The notes under the pieces are model-generated. The model did no database searches. It was given only the letters and a program-made list of their open reading frames with translations, and was not told the DNA's origin. A stretch of 64,000 nucleotides of DNA from an uncultured Clostridia bacterium (GTDB lineage: Bacteria > Bacillota > Clostridia > Christensenellales > CAAEEZ01), in assembly GCA_934365195.1 (NCBI GenBank), contig CAKRNA010000002.1, forward strand, positions 124,001 through 188,000, read 5' to 3'. The stretch's first letter is position 1; every line of letters begins with the position of its first letter. The translations under genes and the position numbers were made by a program. Below, one piece after another: positions 41,497 through 52,123 of this stretch.

Positions 41497-42651
41497 ATGG
41501 AAAAGACGATTTTAATAAGATATGGAGAGATATTCTTAAAAGGCAATAATAGAGGTTTTTTTGAAAATACGCTAATAAAAAACATAAAAAAGGCGCTAAA
41601 AGGCTATAAATACGACTTTATCAAAACTAGCGGCAGGTATTTAATCGATAATTATAATCTTGACGACGAGGATCAAATAATAAATATTTTAACCAAAGTT
41701 TTGGGCATACATTCAATTAGCGTTGCTTACAAAACCGATAGCGATATCGAAAACATTGCAAAACTTGTGATTGAACTGGGAAAAGACCTTGAAGGCACTT
41801 TTAGAATTACCGTTAAAAGAGCAAACAAGAAACTTCCTTTAACTTCTACCGAAATCGGAGCAGTACTTGGCGGTAAACTACTAGACGCAAACCCTAATTT
41901 GACGGTTGATTTATTCGATTTTGACAAGGAAATCTTCGTAGACGTAAGGGAAAACGGCGAAACTTTCGTGTTTATGGATAAAATTATGGGTGCAGGCGGC
42001 ATGCCTGTTGGAACGTCGGCAAACGCAATCGCATTGCTTTCAGGAGGTATCGACAGCCCGGTTGCAACCTACATGATGGCAAAACGTGGCGCAAAAATAT
42101 TTGCCGTTCACTTCCATAGTTATCCGTACACTAGCGAACTTGCAAAGGAAAAAGTTATTGACCTAGCAAAGAAAATCAAGCCGTACACCGGCAGCACAAC
42201 GCTATTTGTAATACCGTTTACCCATATTCAACAAGAAATTCACGAGAATTGCCCGGCAGAGTACATGATTACGATTATGCGCAGATTTATGATGCGCATT
42301 GCTGAAAAACTTGCCAAAGAAAACGAGTGCAAAGCAATTATTACGGGTGAGAGCCTTGGTCAAGTTGCAAGTCAAACAATGGAGAGCATTAACGTGACAA
42401 ACGAGGGTATTACCTTGCCTATTTTCCGTCCTTTAATAGGTATGGACAAAACCGAAATTATTGAAATTGCGAAAAAAATCGACACTTTTGACCTTTCGAT
42501 TTTGCCTTACGAGGATTGTTGCACGGTGTTCTTGCCAAAAAATCCTGTAATTAAACCAAAACTTGACCTTATTAAAAAAGCGGAAAGCGTGCTAGATTTT
42601 GATAGTTTAATCGGCGAGGCAATCGAAAACAAAGAAACGATTATTATTTAA
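41497..42651 (+). CDS. thiI: tRNA 4-thiouridine synthase ThiI
   Basis: A 384-residue protein with NFLD and THUMP domains (about residues 1-165) and a PP-loop ATPase domain with SGGIDSPVATYMM. It activates U8 in tRNA and inserts sulfur. There is no C-terminal rhodanese domain, as in Bacillus, so sulfur probably comes straight from the upstream desulfurase. A possible zinc or persulfide Cys pair is seen in YEDCCTVF. Confidence 0.95.
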   Translation: MEKTILIRYGEIFLKGNNRGFFENTLIKNIKKALKGYKYDFIKTSGRYLIDNYNLDDEDQIINILTKVLGIHSISVAYKTDSDIENIAKLVIELGKDLEGTFRITVKRANKKLPLTSTEIGAVLGGKLLDANPNLTVDLFDFDKEIFVDVRENGETFVFMDKIMGAGGMPVGTSANAIALLSGGIDSPVATYMMAKRGAKIFAVHFHSYPYTSELAKEKVIDLAKKIKPYTGSTTLFVIPFTHIQQEIHENCPAEYMITIMRRFMMRIAEKLAKENECKAIITGESLGQVASQTMESINVTNEGITLPIFRPLIGMDKTEIIEIAKKIDTFDLSILPYEDCCTVFLPKNPVIKPKLDLIKKAESVLDFDSLIGEAIENKETIII

Positions 42652-42770
42652 TTAAATAGAGGATAAAGAGGATAATTTTTTTTCAACCTCATAAAACTTC
42701 TTTTTGCAAAATACTGATAATTATTAGCAAAATTCATAAAAGTATTATAAAATATCAAATATTATATAGT

Positions 42771-42798
42771 AAAAAGAACCTTCAAAAAGGTTCTTTTT
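42771..42798. terminator. Bidirectional terminator between thiI and the penicillin-binding protein gene
   Basis: A perfect 12-bp stem AAAAAGAACCTT/AAGGTTCTTTTT with a CAAA loop gives T runs on either strand, suiting the convergent genes. Confidence 0.9.
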
Positions 42799-42863
42799 AA
42801 GTTATTATTAAGTTATTTTATACCGTTATAATATGCAGTTTTATATACGGTTTTATATGGTTT

Positions 42864-45110
42864 TTATATACAGTTGACGTATTTTTCTTTTAGATATACT
42901 TTTTTGTCGTTGTTAAAAAAGTAGGGCTTTATAACGTATGAGTACCTTAGTTTTCCTTTGTTGTTTTCGTCGAAAAACTCGGTTAGACCGTCCTCGTTTT
43001 CTATTGTGGCAATTAGTTTTTTGTTAAATAAGCCGTAGCGGTATATTTCGTAAGTTACAAAGTCTTTTGCTATAAAACTAAGTTTTACGCCGTCGTAGTT
43101 TTTAGTAATGGTTACGTCAAGAACGTTCAAGTCGTTAAAGATATCGGATTGCTCGGTCGGTGCGTTATCTGTCGTGAATATTTCCCATTTTTTAAGGCTG
43201 TCCGGGAAAAGCGGGTTGGCTTTAACCACTTTATTTTGATATTTTAGCGTGTACAAATCGATTTCTTCCTCGATTATATCGCTAGGAATAGTGAAATTTG
43301 TAGGCTTTTCGTCCTTATACAAATATTCGTAAACCATAGCAGATTGCGTAGCAGGGTAACTTCCGCCGCTAACAGATGGTAATAGGTCGTTTTCCGCTTT
43401 ATTAGATAGGTTTCCCTGCCAGCACAGCAGCGTGTGCGACGGAGTATAACTTACCGAATAACTATCGCTATTGCCGTTTTTACCCCTTACCGTGCCGGAT
43501 TTTCCTGCAATTTCATAAGGTAAATAGGATAGTTTTTTTAGCGTTCCGTCCGTTACTGCCGACCTTAAACAATCGGTTATTATATATGCGTTCCCTTCTT
43601 TTGCCACTCGTTTTTTAATGCTATAATTAGTAAAAACGTTATTTTCGATAGCAATTTTGTTCACGAATTTTAAGTTTTGCCACTCGCCGTAATTAGCCAG
43701 CATAGAGTAGCCGCTAAGCAACGTGACCATATCCACACCATAGGTAAAACCGCCAAGAGCAAGAGGTAAGCCGTCCTGACCAACCGTGTTAAAGCCGAAC
43801 TTATTTAGGTATTCTTTTGCTTTTTCTACGCCAACATCGTTCATCACCTTTACGGCAGGCACGTTGTAGGACTTAGCAAGGCTTTCTCTCATATCAACGT
43901 AGCCGTGATAAACGTCCTTATAATTATTTGGATTGTATCCGTTAAAGTCGGTTTTTTCGTCTAAAACGGGGGTCGCAACCGTCAAAGTTTTCTCTTCAAG
44001 CGCAGGAAGAAAACTTGCAAACGGCTTTGCCGTAGAGCCGATTTGCCTTTTTACAAGATATTGATTATACTTATAACTACTTTGAAAAGCGATAATCGAG
44101 CCTGAAAGATTGTCGCAAACAGCAATTACGTTGTCAGGGAAAACGCCGTTTTCATTTTTTATTACGCCACGCTTTTTTGTTACGATGTCGGATATTTCAC
44201 GCTGTAATTCAAGGTCTAAATTCGTGTAAATTTTTATTTTGTCGGGCAACTTTACGTTATTTTTAAGCCCTAATATCTTTTTGGTTTCATAAATAGCGTT
44301 GGTTATATAACTATTCAAAAAATTGTTGATTTTGCCGTTTTTTGCAATTTTTATTTCATAATTTGCCTGATTATAGTATACTTCGTCCGATATTTTGCCG
44401 TTTTCACTTGCCATTTTCAGTATTAGATTTTTTCGTTTGTTAGCCCTATCGTAACATACCAGCGGAGAATATTTACTTGGATTTTTTACAACGCCTGCCA
44501 GCATACAGCACTCTGCAAGATTTAGGTCTTGAACCTCTTTATCAAAAAATACTTGGCTTGCGTTTTTAATACCGTAAACGCCGCCTCCAAAATACAATAT
44601 ATTAAGGTACATCGTCAAAATATCGTCCTTTGAGTAGTTCTTTTCCAGTTGTTTTGCAATTTTAAATTCGGCAAGTTTCCTATTTAAGTTTTTGTCGCAA
44701 TTTAAGTGCGTATTTTTCACAAGTTGCTGAGTAATAGTAGAGCCGCCTTCGGAAAAACTACCTTTTACGAGGTTGTGAACGCCTGCCGACATAATTCTTT
44801 TGTAATCTATGCCGTTATGAGTGTAAAATTTTCTATCCTCGGTGGTTAAAAACGCAAGTTTGATATTATCGGTTATCTCGTCTTTTTGTATAAAATTAGA
44901 GTAGTATATGCCGGTTACGTCGTTGTTTTTCCTATCATAAATCGTCACGTTTTGGTAGTTTATGGGTAGTTTTGCGTGAACGAGATTTATCCTACTTGTC
45001 ACCGACAAATAGTACGCTAAAAATATCACCGCTAAGGTAAGCAGTAAAATTATAAATATCAAAATTACGTTTTTAAAAATTTTTCGTCCTTTCTTTTCTT
45101 CCATACCCAT
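42864..45110 (-). CDS. Class A penicillin-binding protein (PBP1a-type, transglycosylase/transpeptidase)
   Basis: A 748-residue bifunctional peptidoglycan synthase. One N-terminal membrane helix (about residues 13-34) is followed by the GT51 domain with TEDRKFYTHNGID and GGSTITQQLVKN. The transpeptidase has the SxxK motif GSTAKPFASF, SYNVP (SxN) and KSGTV (KTG box). A short extra C-terminal domain of about 130 residues follows. The start is uncertain: ATG at 45110 or 45104, neither with a Shine-Dalgarno sequence. It is divergent from miaB. Confidence 0.93.
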   Translation of the reverse strand: MGMEEKKGRKIFKNVILIFIILLLTLAVIFLAYYLSVTSRINLVHAKLPINYQNVTIYDRKNNDVTGIYYSNFIQKDEITDNIKLAFLTTEDRKFYTHNGIDYKRIMSAGVHNLVKGSFSEGGSTITQQLVKNTHLNCDKNLNRKLAEFKIAKQLEKNYSKDDILTMYLNILYFGGGVYGIKNASQVFFDKEVQDLNLAECCMLAGVVKNPSKYSPLVCYDRANKRKNLILKMASENGKISDEVYYNQANYEIKIAKNGKINNFLNSYITNAIYETKKILGLKNNVKLPDKIKIYTNLDLELQREISDIVTKKRGVIKNENGVFPDNVIAVCDNLSGSIIAFQSSYKYNQYLVKRQIGSTAKPFASFLPALEEKTLTVATPVLDEKTDFNGYNPNNYKDVYHGYVDMRESLAKSYNVPAVKVMNDVGVEKAKEYLNKFGFNTVGQDGLPLALGGFTYGVDMVTLLSGYSMLANYGEWQNLKFVNKIAIENNVFTNYSIKKRVAKEGNAYIITDCLRSAVTDGTLKKLSYLPYEIAGKSGTVRGKNGNSDSYSVSYTPSHTLLCWQGNLSNKAENDLLPSVSGGSYPATQSAMVYEYLYKDEKPTNFTIPSDIIEEEIDLYTLKYQNKVVKANPLFPDSLKKWEIFTTDNAPTEQSDIFNDLNVLDVTITKNYDGVKLSFIAKDFVTYEIYRYGLFNKKLIATIENEDGLTEFFDENNKGKLRYSYVIKPYFFNNDKKVYLKEKYVNCI

Positions 45111-45156
45111 ATTATTAGTATTTTTAATAATAATTATTATAATAACTGCTATATTG

Positions 45157-45185
45157 TTGAAAAATAAGCCAAAAAATAGTATAAT
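45157..45185 (+). promoter_or_regulatory. Sigma-A promoter of miaB
   Basis: TTGAAA (45157-45162), 17 nt, TATAAT (45180-45185). The start near 45192 leaves an 11-nt leader holding just the GGAGG site. Confidence 0.7.
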
Positions 45186-45202
45186 ATTTGCTTGGAGGAC
45201 TT

Positions 45203-46525
45203 ATGAAAAAATACACGATAGTTACCTACGGATGCCAAATGAACGTTCATGAATCCGAGAAAATAGCAGGTCAGGTGGAAAAACTTGGCTACGAAAAATG
45301 TAACGACGAAAATAACAGCGATTTGGTTATTTTCAATACTTGCTGCATTAGGGAAACCGCCGAGCAAAAAGCAATGGGCAATATCGGCGCTTTAAAGCAA
45401 GTAAAAAAGAGAAATAAAAATATGATAATCGTAGTATGCGGCTGTATGTCGCAACAAAAGGACTACGACAAACTTATAAAGGAAAAATTCCCATTTGTAG
45501 ATATAGTTATCGGCACGGCAAACCTACACAAAATCGGTAGTTTAATTTTTGATTACGAAAATAAGCGTAAAAAAATCTACGAAATAGACTACTCAGAAAA
45601 ACCCGAAATAGTAGAGGCGGACACGATTTGTAGGACAAGTTATCCGCACGCTTGGGTAAATATCACCTACGGTTGCAATAATTTTTGCACCTATTGTATC
45701 GTGCCTTACGTAAGGGGCAGAGAAAGAAGCCGTAACTACGAGGAAATTTTAAAAGATATTCGTGACCTACTTAGCCAAGGCTACAAGGAAATCACTTTGC
45801 TTGGTCAAAACGTAAACTCTTACGGCAGCGACCTAACTAACGGCGTGAACTTTGCGTTTTTGCTTAAAGAAATAGCCAAAATCGACCAAAAGTTTAGGCT
45901 TAGGTTTATGACCAGCCACCCGAAAGATTTGTCTAGCGAGGTTGTGGATATTATCGCAAGTTCTCCTAATATGTGCAAGTGCATTCACCTTCCTTGCCAA
46001 GCGGGTAGCACGAGAGTTCTTGGGCTTATGAATAGAAGATACACCAAGGAGCACTACTTGTCGCTAGTTGAAATGATTAGAGAAAAAATCCCTAACTGCG
46101 CAATTACCTCGGATATTATGGTAGGCTTCCCAACCGAAACCGAAGAGGATTTTTTGGATACTTTGGATTTGGTTAAAAAATGTAGATTTAGCGGAGCGTT
46201 CACCTTTATTTACTCCAAAAGAAAGGGCACGATTGCCGAAAAAATGGAGCAAATACCATACAAAATCAAGCAAGAAAGGGTGGAGAGGCTTATTAAACTT
46301 CAAAACCAAATCACCGCTGAACTATCTAACGAGTACGTAGGTAAGACTTACGAAGTGCTGATTGACGGCAAAAACGACAAGAGAAACGGCGTGGTAATCG
46401 GTAGAACCGACTGCGGCAAACTGGTGAACGTAAAAGGCGACGAAAGTCTAATAGGTAAGTTTGTAAACGTATATATTAAGTCCGCAAAACTATCAGCCTT
46501 AGAGGGTGAAATCGTAGCGGAATAA
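45203..46525 (+). CDS. miaB: tRNA-2-methylthio-N6-dimethylallyladenosine synthase MiaB
   Basis: A radical SAM methylthiotransferase (440 residues) that adds the methylthio group at A37 of tRNAs. The UPF0004 domain starts YTIVTYGCQMN with cluster cysteines (Cys11 and two further ones), the radical SAM motif is CNNFCTYC, and a TRAM domain ends the protein. The in-frame ATG at 45188 precedes the ribosome binding site GGAGG (45194-45198), so 45203 is the start. MiaA, which makes the precursor, is encoded about 5 kb downstream. Confidence 0.95.
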   Translation: MKKYTIVTYGCQMNVHESEKIAGQVEKLGYEKCNDENNSDLVIFNTCCIRETAEQKAMGNIGALKQVKKRNKNMIIVVCGCMSQQKDYDKLIKEKFPFVDIVIGTANLHKIGSLIFDYENKRKKIYEIDYSEKPEIVEADTICRTSYPHAWVNITYGCNNFCTYCIVPYVRGRERSRNYEEILKDIRDLLSQGYKEITLLGQNVNSYGSDLTNGVNFAFLLKEIAKIDQKFRLRFMTSHPKDLSSEVVDIIASSPNMCKCIHLPCQAGSTRVLGLMNRRYTKEHYLSLVEMIREKIPNCAITSDIMVGFPTETEEDFLDTLDLVKKCRFSGAFTFIYSKRKGTIAEKMEQIPYKIKQERVERLIKLQNQITAELSNEYVGKTYEVLIDGKNDKRNGVVIGRTDCGKLVNVKGDESLIGKFVNVYIKSAKLSALEGEIVAE

Positions 46526-46712
46526 GTAAAAAGAAACTAACAAAAGATTATAGTAAATTTGCCTTAATAGTTAGATTTAGCAAATAATTACACGTAGTTT
46601 ATTAAACAGCACGCATTTAATTACTAACAAAGTCGAAAGGATAATTAAACTTAAATTATATTTTTGTAAAAAGAGTGGTTTAGGAAAAATCAAACCAAAA
46701 CGTATCGGAGAA

Positions 46713-49307
46713 ATGATGAAAGAAAAACTATCACCTATGATGCAACACTACCTTGAAGTGAAGGAAAAATACAGCGACGCCATAGTCTTTTATAGATTAG
46801 GCGACTTTTACGAGGTGTTTTTTGACGACGCTAAGGAAGTATCTAGGATACTTGACCTAACGCTTACGGGTAGGGCTTGTGGGCTTGAAGAAAGAGCGCC
46901 AATGTGCGGCGTGCCTTATCATGCGGTGGACAAATATATATCAAAACTTGTAGAAAAGGGCAAAAAAATAGCCATCTGCGAACAACTTAGCGAGCCAAAC
47001 GGCAAAACTATGGTGGAAAGGGACGTAATCAGAGTGATAAGCGCAGGAACGGTGATGGAAGACAATATGCTAGACGCCGGTAAAAACAACTTTATCGCCT
47101 CCGTTTACGTAGACAAAAAGAACGCAGGCTTAACTTGGTGCGACCTATCGACAGGCGAGTTTTACACCACCGAGTTTGACCTATCAAAAAACAATTTATT
47201 AGAGGATTTTATCACCACTTTTTCGCCTAGCGAGATAATCGTAAACCGTGAATACGTGGAAACGGTGAATAATTATCCTGCCGTTAAAGTGGGTAAATTG
47301 CCTTTTGCCTCCACCTTTTACGACTGGGCGTATAACTATCAAAACGCTAAAAAACGCCTGTTAAAGCAATTAGACGTGACTACGCTAGATAGTTTTGAAC
47401 TTACCGAAAAAAAGTACTCGGTGATTTCTTCGGGTGCGCTGCTTGACTACTTACTAGAAGGTCAAAAACGCTCCTTAGACCAAATTAACAGCATAAAATA
47501 CGTGAACAAAAGCGAATATCTTACCCTTGATTACAAGGCGGTAACAAACCTTGAAATTTTCGAAACGCTTCACACCAAAAAGAAGACGGGCAGTTTGTTT
47601 GGAGTACTGGACAAAACTAACACCTCAATGGGTACGAGGGAACTTAGAAAATGGTTAGAGCAACCGCTTCAAAACGAAAATAAAATCAACAGTAGGCTTG
47701 ATTCGGTTTCCGAACTAATAGAAAAAGAAGAGGTATCCAAAAACCTAACCTTATCGCTTAAAGGTATTCGAGATTTGGAGCGTCTTGCAGGTAAAATCGC
47801 ATTTGGCTCGGTTATGCCTCGTGATTGCCTGTCTATAAGCGAATCACTAAGAGCGTTACCGATGCTGAAAAACACGCTATTTTCACTAAATAGTTCTATA
47901 TTTACACAAATTAGAGAGCAGTTTGACTGTTTGGAGAGCCTTCAAATACTGCTAGACACGGCAATTAGCGAAAATGCGCCACTTGTACTTAAAGACGGCG
48001 GATTTATAAAAGAAGGCTTTAATAGTGAACTTGACGAATATAGAAATCTAAGCGGAAACGCAAAAACCATCCTTGCCGAAATCGAGGCGAAAGAGAAAGA
48101 GGCAACGGGAATAAAGAACCTAAAAATAGGCTACAACAAAGTGTTCGGCTACTATATCGAGGTGTCAAAATCGAATATCGACGAAGTACCGTATAGATAT
48201 ATAAGAAAACAAACGCTAACAAATGGCGAAAGATACATAACCGAAGAACTAAAAGTTTTGGAAGACAAAATTCTTAGCGCAGAGGAAAATTCAATTAGGC
48301 TTGAACAAAAACTTTACAAGGGAATTGTCGACGTGCTAAAAAGCAAGGTGTCGGTAATGCAAAAAACCGCAAAATTTATTGCCGTAATCGACTGCTTGAA
48401 CTCGCTTAGCATCGTATCAAGAGAAAACGGTTACGTAAGACCAACCATCTCTAAAGATATCCAAAACATAGAAATTGAAGAGGGTAGACACCCCGTTGTT
48501 GAAGAGTTAATCGGCAGACAAAACTTTGTTTCAAACGACACGATGCTTTCGTCTAGCGATAATATTATGGTAATTACCGGTCCTAATATGGCGGGTAAAA
48601 GCACGTATATGAGGCAAATTGCACTAATTACGATTATGGCGCACGTAGGCTCGTTTGTTCCTTGTAATAGTTGCAAAATGCCGATAATCGACCGCATTTT
48701 CACAAGAATCGGCGCAAGCGACGACCTTTCGGTTGGGCAAAGCACTTTTATGGTGGAAATGGTGGAAGTGGCTACAATCTTAAATAACGCAACCAAAAAC
48801 AGCCTACTGATTCTTGACGAAATAGGCAGAGGTACGTCCACTTTCGACGGGCTAAGCATTGCGTGGGCGGTGATGGAATATATCGCAAAAAATATAGGCG
48901 CAAAAACGCTGTTTGCCACCCATTACCACGAATTAACCGAACTAGAAGGCAGATTGCAAGGCGTTAAAAACTACCACATACTAATAAAAGAACTAAATAA
49001 CGACATTATTTTCCTACACAAAATTGCTCGTGGCGGCGCAAACAAGAGTTTTGGTATCGAAGTTGCAGGGCTAGCGGGCGTGCCTAAGGAAGTAATTAAA
49101 ATTGCAAAAAAATACAACAAAGCCATTGAAAAAACAAACGTAAATATGAGCCTAGATAAGCCTGAAGAGGTAAAACAACTTAGTCTTTTTGTGGATTCGG
49201 TCGAGAGTGAAGTGGTGAAAATACTTAGAGAAACCAACGTAAACAACACCACGCCTATCCAAGCCCTTGCCATTTTGGAGGACTTAAAATATAAGGTGGA
49301 AGAATAA
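46713..49307 (+). CDS. mutS: DNA mismatch repair protein MutS
   Basis: Full-length MutS (864 residues). The mismatch-binding Phe motif lies in the N-terminal domain (FYRLGDFYEVFFDDA), Walker A is GPNMAGKSTYMRQ and Walker B is LILDEIGRGTSTFDG. The start may be the first or second of two adjacent ATGs (46713, 46716). The stop overlaps mutL by 1 nt. The 187 nt upstream is AT-rich without other visible features. Confidence 0.97.
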   Translation: MMKEKLSPMMQHYLEVKEKYSDAIVFYRLGDFYEVFFDDAKEVSRILDLTLTGRACGLEERAPMCGVPYHAVDKYISKLVEKGKKIAICEQLSEPNGKTMVERDVIRVISAGTVMEDNMLDAGKNNFIASVYVDKKNAGLTWCDLSTGEFYTTEFDLSKNNLLEDFITTFSPSEIIVNREYVETVNNYPAVKVGKLPFASTFYDWAYNYQNAKKRLLKQLDVTTLDSFELTEKKYSVISSGALLDYLLEGQKRSLDQINSIKYVNKSEYLTLDYKAVTNLEIFETLHTKKKTGSLFGVLDKTNTSMGTRELRKWLEQPLQNENKINSRLDSVSELIEKEEVSKNLTLSLKGIRDLERLAGKIAFGSVMPRDCLSISESLRALPMLKNTLFSLNSSIFTQIREQFDCLESLQILLDTAISENAPLVLKDGGFIKEGFNSELDEYRNLSGNAKTILAEIEAKEKEATGIKNLKIGYNKVFGYYIEVSKSNIDEVPYRYIRKQTLTNGERYITEELKVLEDKILSAEENSIRLEQKLYKGIVDVLKSKVSVMQKTAKFIAVIDCLNSLSIVSRENGYVRPTISKDIQNIEIEEGRHPVVEELIGRQNFVSNDTMLSSSDNIMVITGPNMAGKSTYMRQIALITIMAHVGSFVPCNSCKMPIIDRIFTRIGASDDLSVGQSTFMVEMVEVATILNNATKNSLLILDEIGRGTSTFDGLSIAWAVMEYIAKNIGAKTLFATHYHELTELEGRLQGVKNYHILIKELNNDIIFLHKIARGGANKSFGIEVAGLAGVPKEVIKIAKKYNKAIEKTNVNMSLDKPEEVKQLSLFVDSVESEVVKILRETNVNNTTPIQALAILEDLKYKVEE

Positions 49308-51214
49308 TGAAAATCAATCTTTTAGATAGCACTATTTATAATAGAATTTCCGCTGGCGAAGTGGTAGAACGTCCTGCGTCGATTGTGAAAGAACTTGTCG
49401 AAAACTCAATAGATGCCGGCGCAACCGAAGTCGTAATCAGCATAAAAGAGGGCGGAACGCTAAATATCACCGTGACCGATAACGGCATAGGAATAGAAAA
49501 TAGCGAGATAAAAAAAGCCTTTTTACCGCACGCAACAAGCAAAATTGCCTCTTGTGGCGACCTTGACACCATATCAACACTTGGTTTTAGAGGCGAGGCG
49601 CTTGCAAGTATTACAAGCGTGAGTATGGTGAGTATAAAAAGCAAGTCCAAAACCGACGAAGTAGGCAAAATTATCGAACTATCTGCAGGTGAAATAATTA
49701 GCGAAAGCGAGTGCGGAATGAACGTGGGTACTACTATATCGGTAGACAACGTGTTTTTCAATACGCCGGCAAGAAAGAAGTTTTTAAAGAGCAATAAGAC
49801 CGAAGAAAAGTACGTTTCTAACCTTATTAGCAGGCTAATTCTTTGCAATCCCGACGTGTCTTTTACCTATTATGCCGACGACAAAAAAGTGTATCAAACG
49901 TTTGGTAACGGGCTAAAAAGTGCGCTTGACGTGGTTTACGGCACAGAAACTACTTCAAATTTAATCGAAATAGATAATACTTTTGGCAATTATAATATAA
50001 AAGGCTATATCGGTGACTACAATTACAGCAAACCGAACAAGACTTATCAAACGATAATAATCAACGGCAGATACGTGCAAAACACCACGATATCTACGGC
50101 GGTGGCAACCAGTTACGGCGAAAAACTAATGAAAAGAACGTACCCGTTTTTCGTGCTTGAACTGGTAATCCCTTTTGATATGGTGGACGTAAACGTGCAT
50201 CCTGCTAAAACAGAAGTAAGGTTCTCAGACGAGAGAAAAATTTTCAGTTTTGTGTACCATTCTGTTCAAGACACGCTTCTAAACGACGAAATCAAAAAGA
50301 ATAAACTGGGTAGTTTTCAAATCGGCAACACCGATACAAGTATTCAAATCAAAAAAGACCTTGGCGAAAAAATAGAAGAAAAACCTGCAAAACACTTCGA
50401 TTTATCAAGTTTTGCTTTACTTAAAAACGAAAATCCTACAAGTTTAAGCCAAGAATTTTCGATTTTTAATAATAAAATCACCGAGGACGCCGATTATAAC
50501 TACGAAACCGACAAGAAAATAAACAAGGAAAAACAAGAGGAAAAAATACCTGACGCAACGCTTCTTGACTTTTTTAACCAAAGCGAAAACAGTAATATTT
50601 TGTACTCAAACGAGCCTATATTAGAGGAAAAACCGCAAGCAAAAGAGTTTACGGGAAGGGTGGTTGGTCAACTTTTCGACACTTATCTTTTAGTAGAAGA
50701 CAACAACGAGTTTTACATTATCGACCAACACGCCGTGCACGAAAGGATAATTTTTGACAGCCTTATGAAAAAAGAAAGCCCGGAGGTTCAAAGCCTATTA
50801 GTGCCTTACGTATTTGACACGAACTTTATCGAAAGCGAGTTTTTATCGGAAAACCTAGGCGAACTTAACGAAATCGGCATAGGAATAGAGCATTTTGGCG
50901 GAAATAGTTACAAAATCAGTTCAATTCCCGTTTGTATGATAAACAACGACCTTGACGGCTTTGTAAAAGACCTGTTAAAGTGTTCCTCCTCCTTAAAATC
51001 CATAACAAGCAAGGATATTATTAGGGAAAAATTATGCAGCACGGCTTGTAAGTCGGCAATTAAAGGCGGATTTAAGTTTAATAAGGAGCAACAAGAGGCG
51101 CTACTTAAATACTTTATCGATTGCGGAATGCCTACTCATTGTCCGCACGGAAGACCAACAAAAATCACCTTTACAAAGCAAGAAATCGAAAAAATGTTTA
51201 AGAGAATCGTGTAA
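49307..51214 (+). CDS. mutL: DNA mismatch repair protein MutL
   Basis: A 635-residue MutL with the GHKL ATPase domain (AGEVVERPASIVKELVENSID, TDNGIGI, STLGFRGEALASI) and a C-terminal endonuclease domain. The nicking motif DQHA-x2-E is present, but the last acidic residue is Asp rather than the usual Glu. The further motifs ACKSAIKGG and CPHGRP are intact, so nicking activity is likely. It overlaps mutS and miaA by 1 nt each. Confidence 0.96.
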   Translation: MKINLLDSTIYNRISAGEVVERPASIVKELVENSIDAGATEVVISIKEGGTLNITVTDNGIGIENSEIKKAFLPHATSKIASCGDLDTISTLGFRGEALASITSVSMVSIKSKSKTDEVGKIIELSAGEIISESECGMNVGTTISVDNVFFNTPARKKFLKSNKTEEKYVSNLISRLILCNPDVSFTYYADDKKVYQTFGNGLKSALDVVYGTETTSNLIEIDNTFGNYNIKGYIGDYNYSKPNKTYQTIIINGRYVQNTTISTAVATSYGEKLMKRTYPFFVLELVIPFDMVDVNVHPAKTEVRFSDERKIFSFVYHSVQDTLLNDEIKKNKLGSFQIGNTDTSIQIKKDLGEKIEEKPAKHFDLSSFALLKNENPTSLSQEFSIFNNKITEDADYNYETDKKINKEKQEEKIPDATLLDFFNQSENSNILYSNEPILEEKPQAKEFTGRVVGQLFDTYLLVEDNNEFYIIDQHAVHERIIFDSLMKKESPEVQSLLVPYVFDTNFIESEFLSENLGELNEIGIGIEHFGGNSYKISSIPVCMINNDLDGFVKDLLKCSSSLKSITSKDIIREKLCSTACKSAIKGGFKFNKEQQEALLKYFIDCGMPTHCPHGRPTKITFTKQEIEKMFKRIV

Positions 51215-52113
51215 TGAAAATAGTATTTATCGTAGGACCTACGGGGACAGGAAAATCAAACCTTGCTATTAACCTTGCAAGCAAAATAAACGGCGAAATC
51301 ATATCTTGCGACTCTATGCAAATTTATAAGTCGATGGATATCGGCACGGCAAAAGTAAGCAAAGAGGAGCAAGAAAAAGCAAAGCACCATCTAATTGACG
51401 TAGCAAACCCAACGGACAATTTCGACGTGTCAACTTATCAAAAATATGCCGAAAGTATTATACAAAAACTGTTTTCAGAGAATAAAACGCCGATTTTTGC
51501 TGGTGGAACAGGCTTGTACGTGAACTCTATAATATATCCTATGTCATTTTCAAGCAACGAAAGAAACGAGAAATTACGAGAGGAACTTGAAGAATATTGC
51601 TTAAAAAACGGCGCTAGCGCTTTACACAAGAAACTAGAACTATTAGACAAAAAAAGCGCCGATAAACTGCACGAAAACGACGTAAAAAGAGTGATAAGGG
51701 CAATAGAAATAGCGCTAAGCGGCGAGAAAAAATCCGACCTTGACGAAATGAAAAAGCCAAAATACGATTGCGTTATGGTGGGGCTAAATACCGATAGAGC
51801 ACTTCTTTACGAAAGAATCAATAAGCGTGTGGATTTAATGTTCGAGGCTGGGCTTGAAGATGAGGTTAGAAACCTTGTAAATTGCGGCGTTGGTTTTGAC
51901 TGCCAAAGCATGCAAGCAATAGGATACAAGGAATTTAAGGGGTACTTTGACGGCGAAATTAACCCTGAAGAACTTAAAGAATTAATCAAAAAGAACAGCC
52001 GTAACTACGCAAAAAGGCAAATAACTTGGTTCAAAAAATACGAAAATATCAAGTGGTTCGACGTTAGCGAACTAGACAAAGCAACTGATTATATAATAAA
52101 TAACATAGATTAA
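51214..52113 (+). CDS. miaA: tRNA dimethylallyltransferase MiaA
   Basis: A 299-residue P-loop prenyltransferase that adds a dimethylallyl group to A37 of tRNAs, the substrate for MiaB. The N-terminal GPTGTGKSNLA binds the diphosphate. ISCDSMQIYKSMDIGTAK and FAGGTGLYV are family segments. It directly follows mutL, the usual mutS-mutL-miaA order. Confidence 0.96.
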   Translation: MKIVFIVGPTGTGKSNLAINLASKINGEIISCDSMQIYKSMDIGTAKVSKEEQEKAKHHLIDVANPTDNFDVSTYQKYAESIIQKLFSENKTPIFAGGTGLYVNSIIYPMSFSSNERNEKLREELEEYCLKNGASALHKKLELLDKKSADKLHENDVKRVIRAIEIALSGEKKSDLDEMKKPKYDCVMVGLNTDRALLYERINKRVDLMFEAGLEDEVRNLVNCGVGFDCQSMQAIGYKEFKGYFDGEINPEELKELIKKNSRNYAKRQITWFKKYENIKWFDVSELDKATDYIINNID

Positions 52114-52123
52114 CGAGGCTAAA

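Noticed and set aside
48431..48919. Minus-strand ORF of 162 codons inside mutS
   Set aside because: Shadow of the MutS ATPase domain, no independent start signal.
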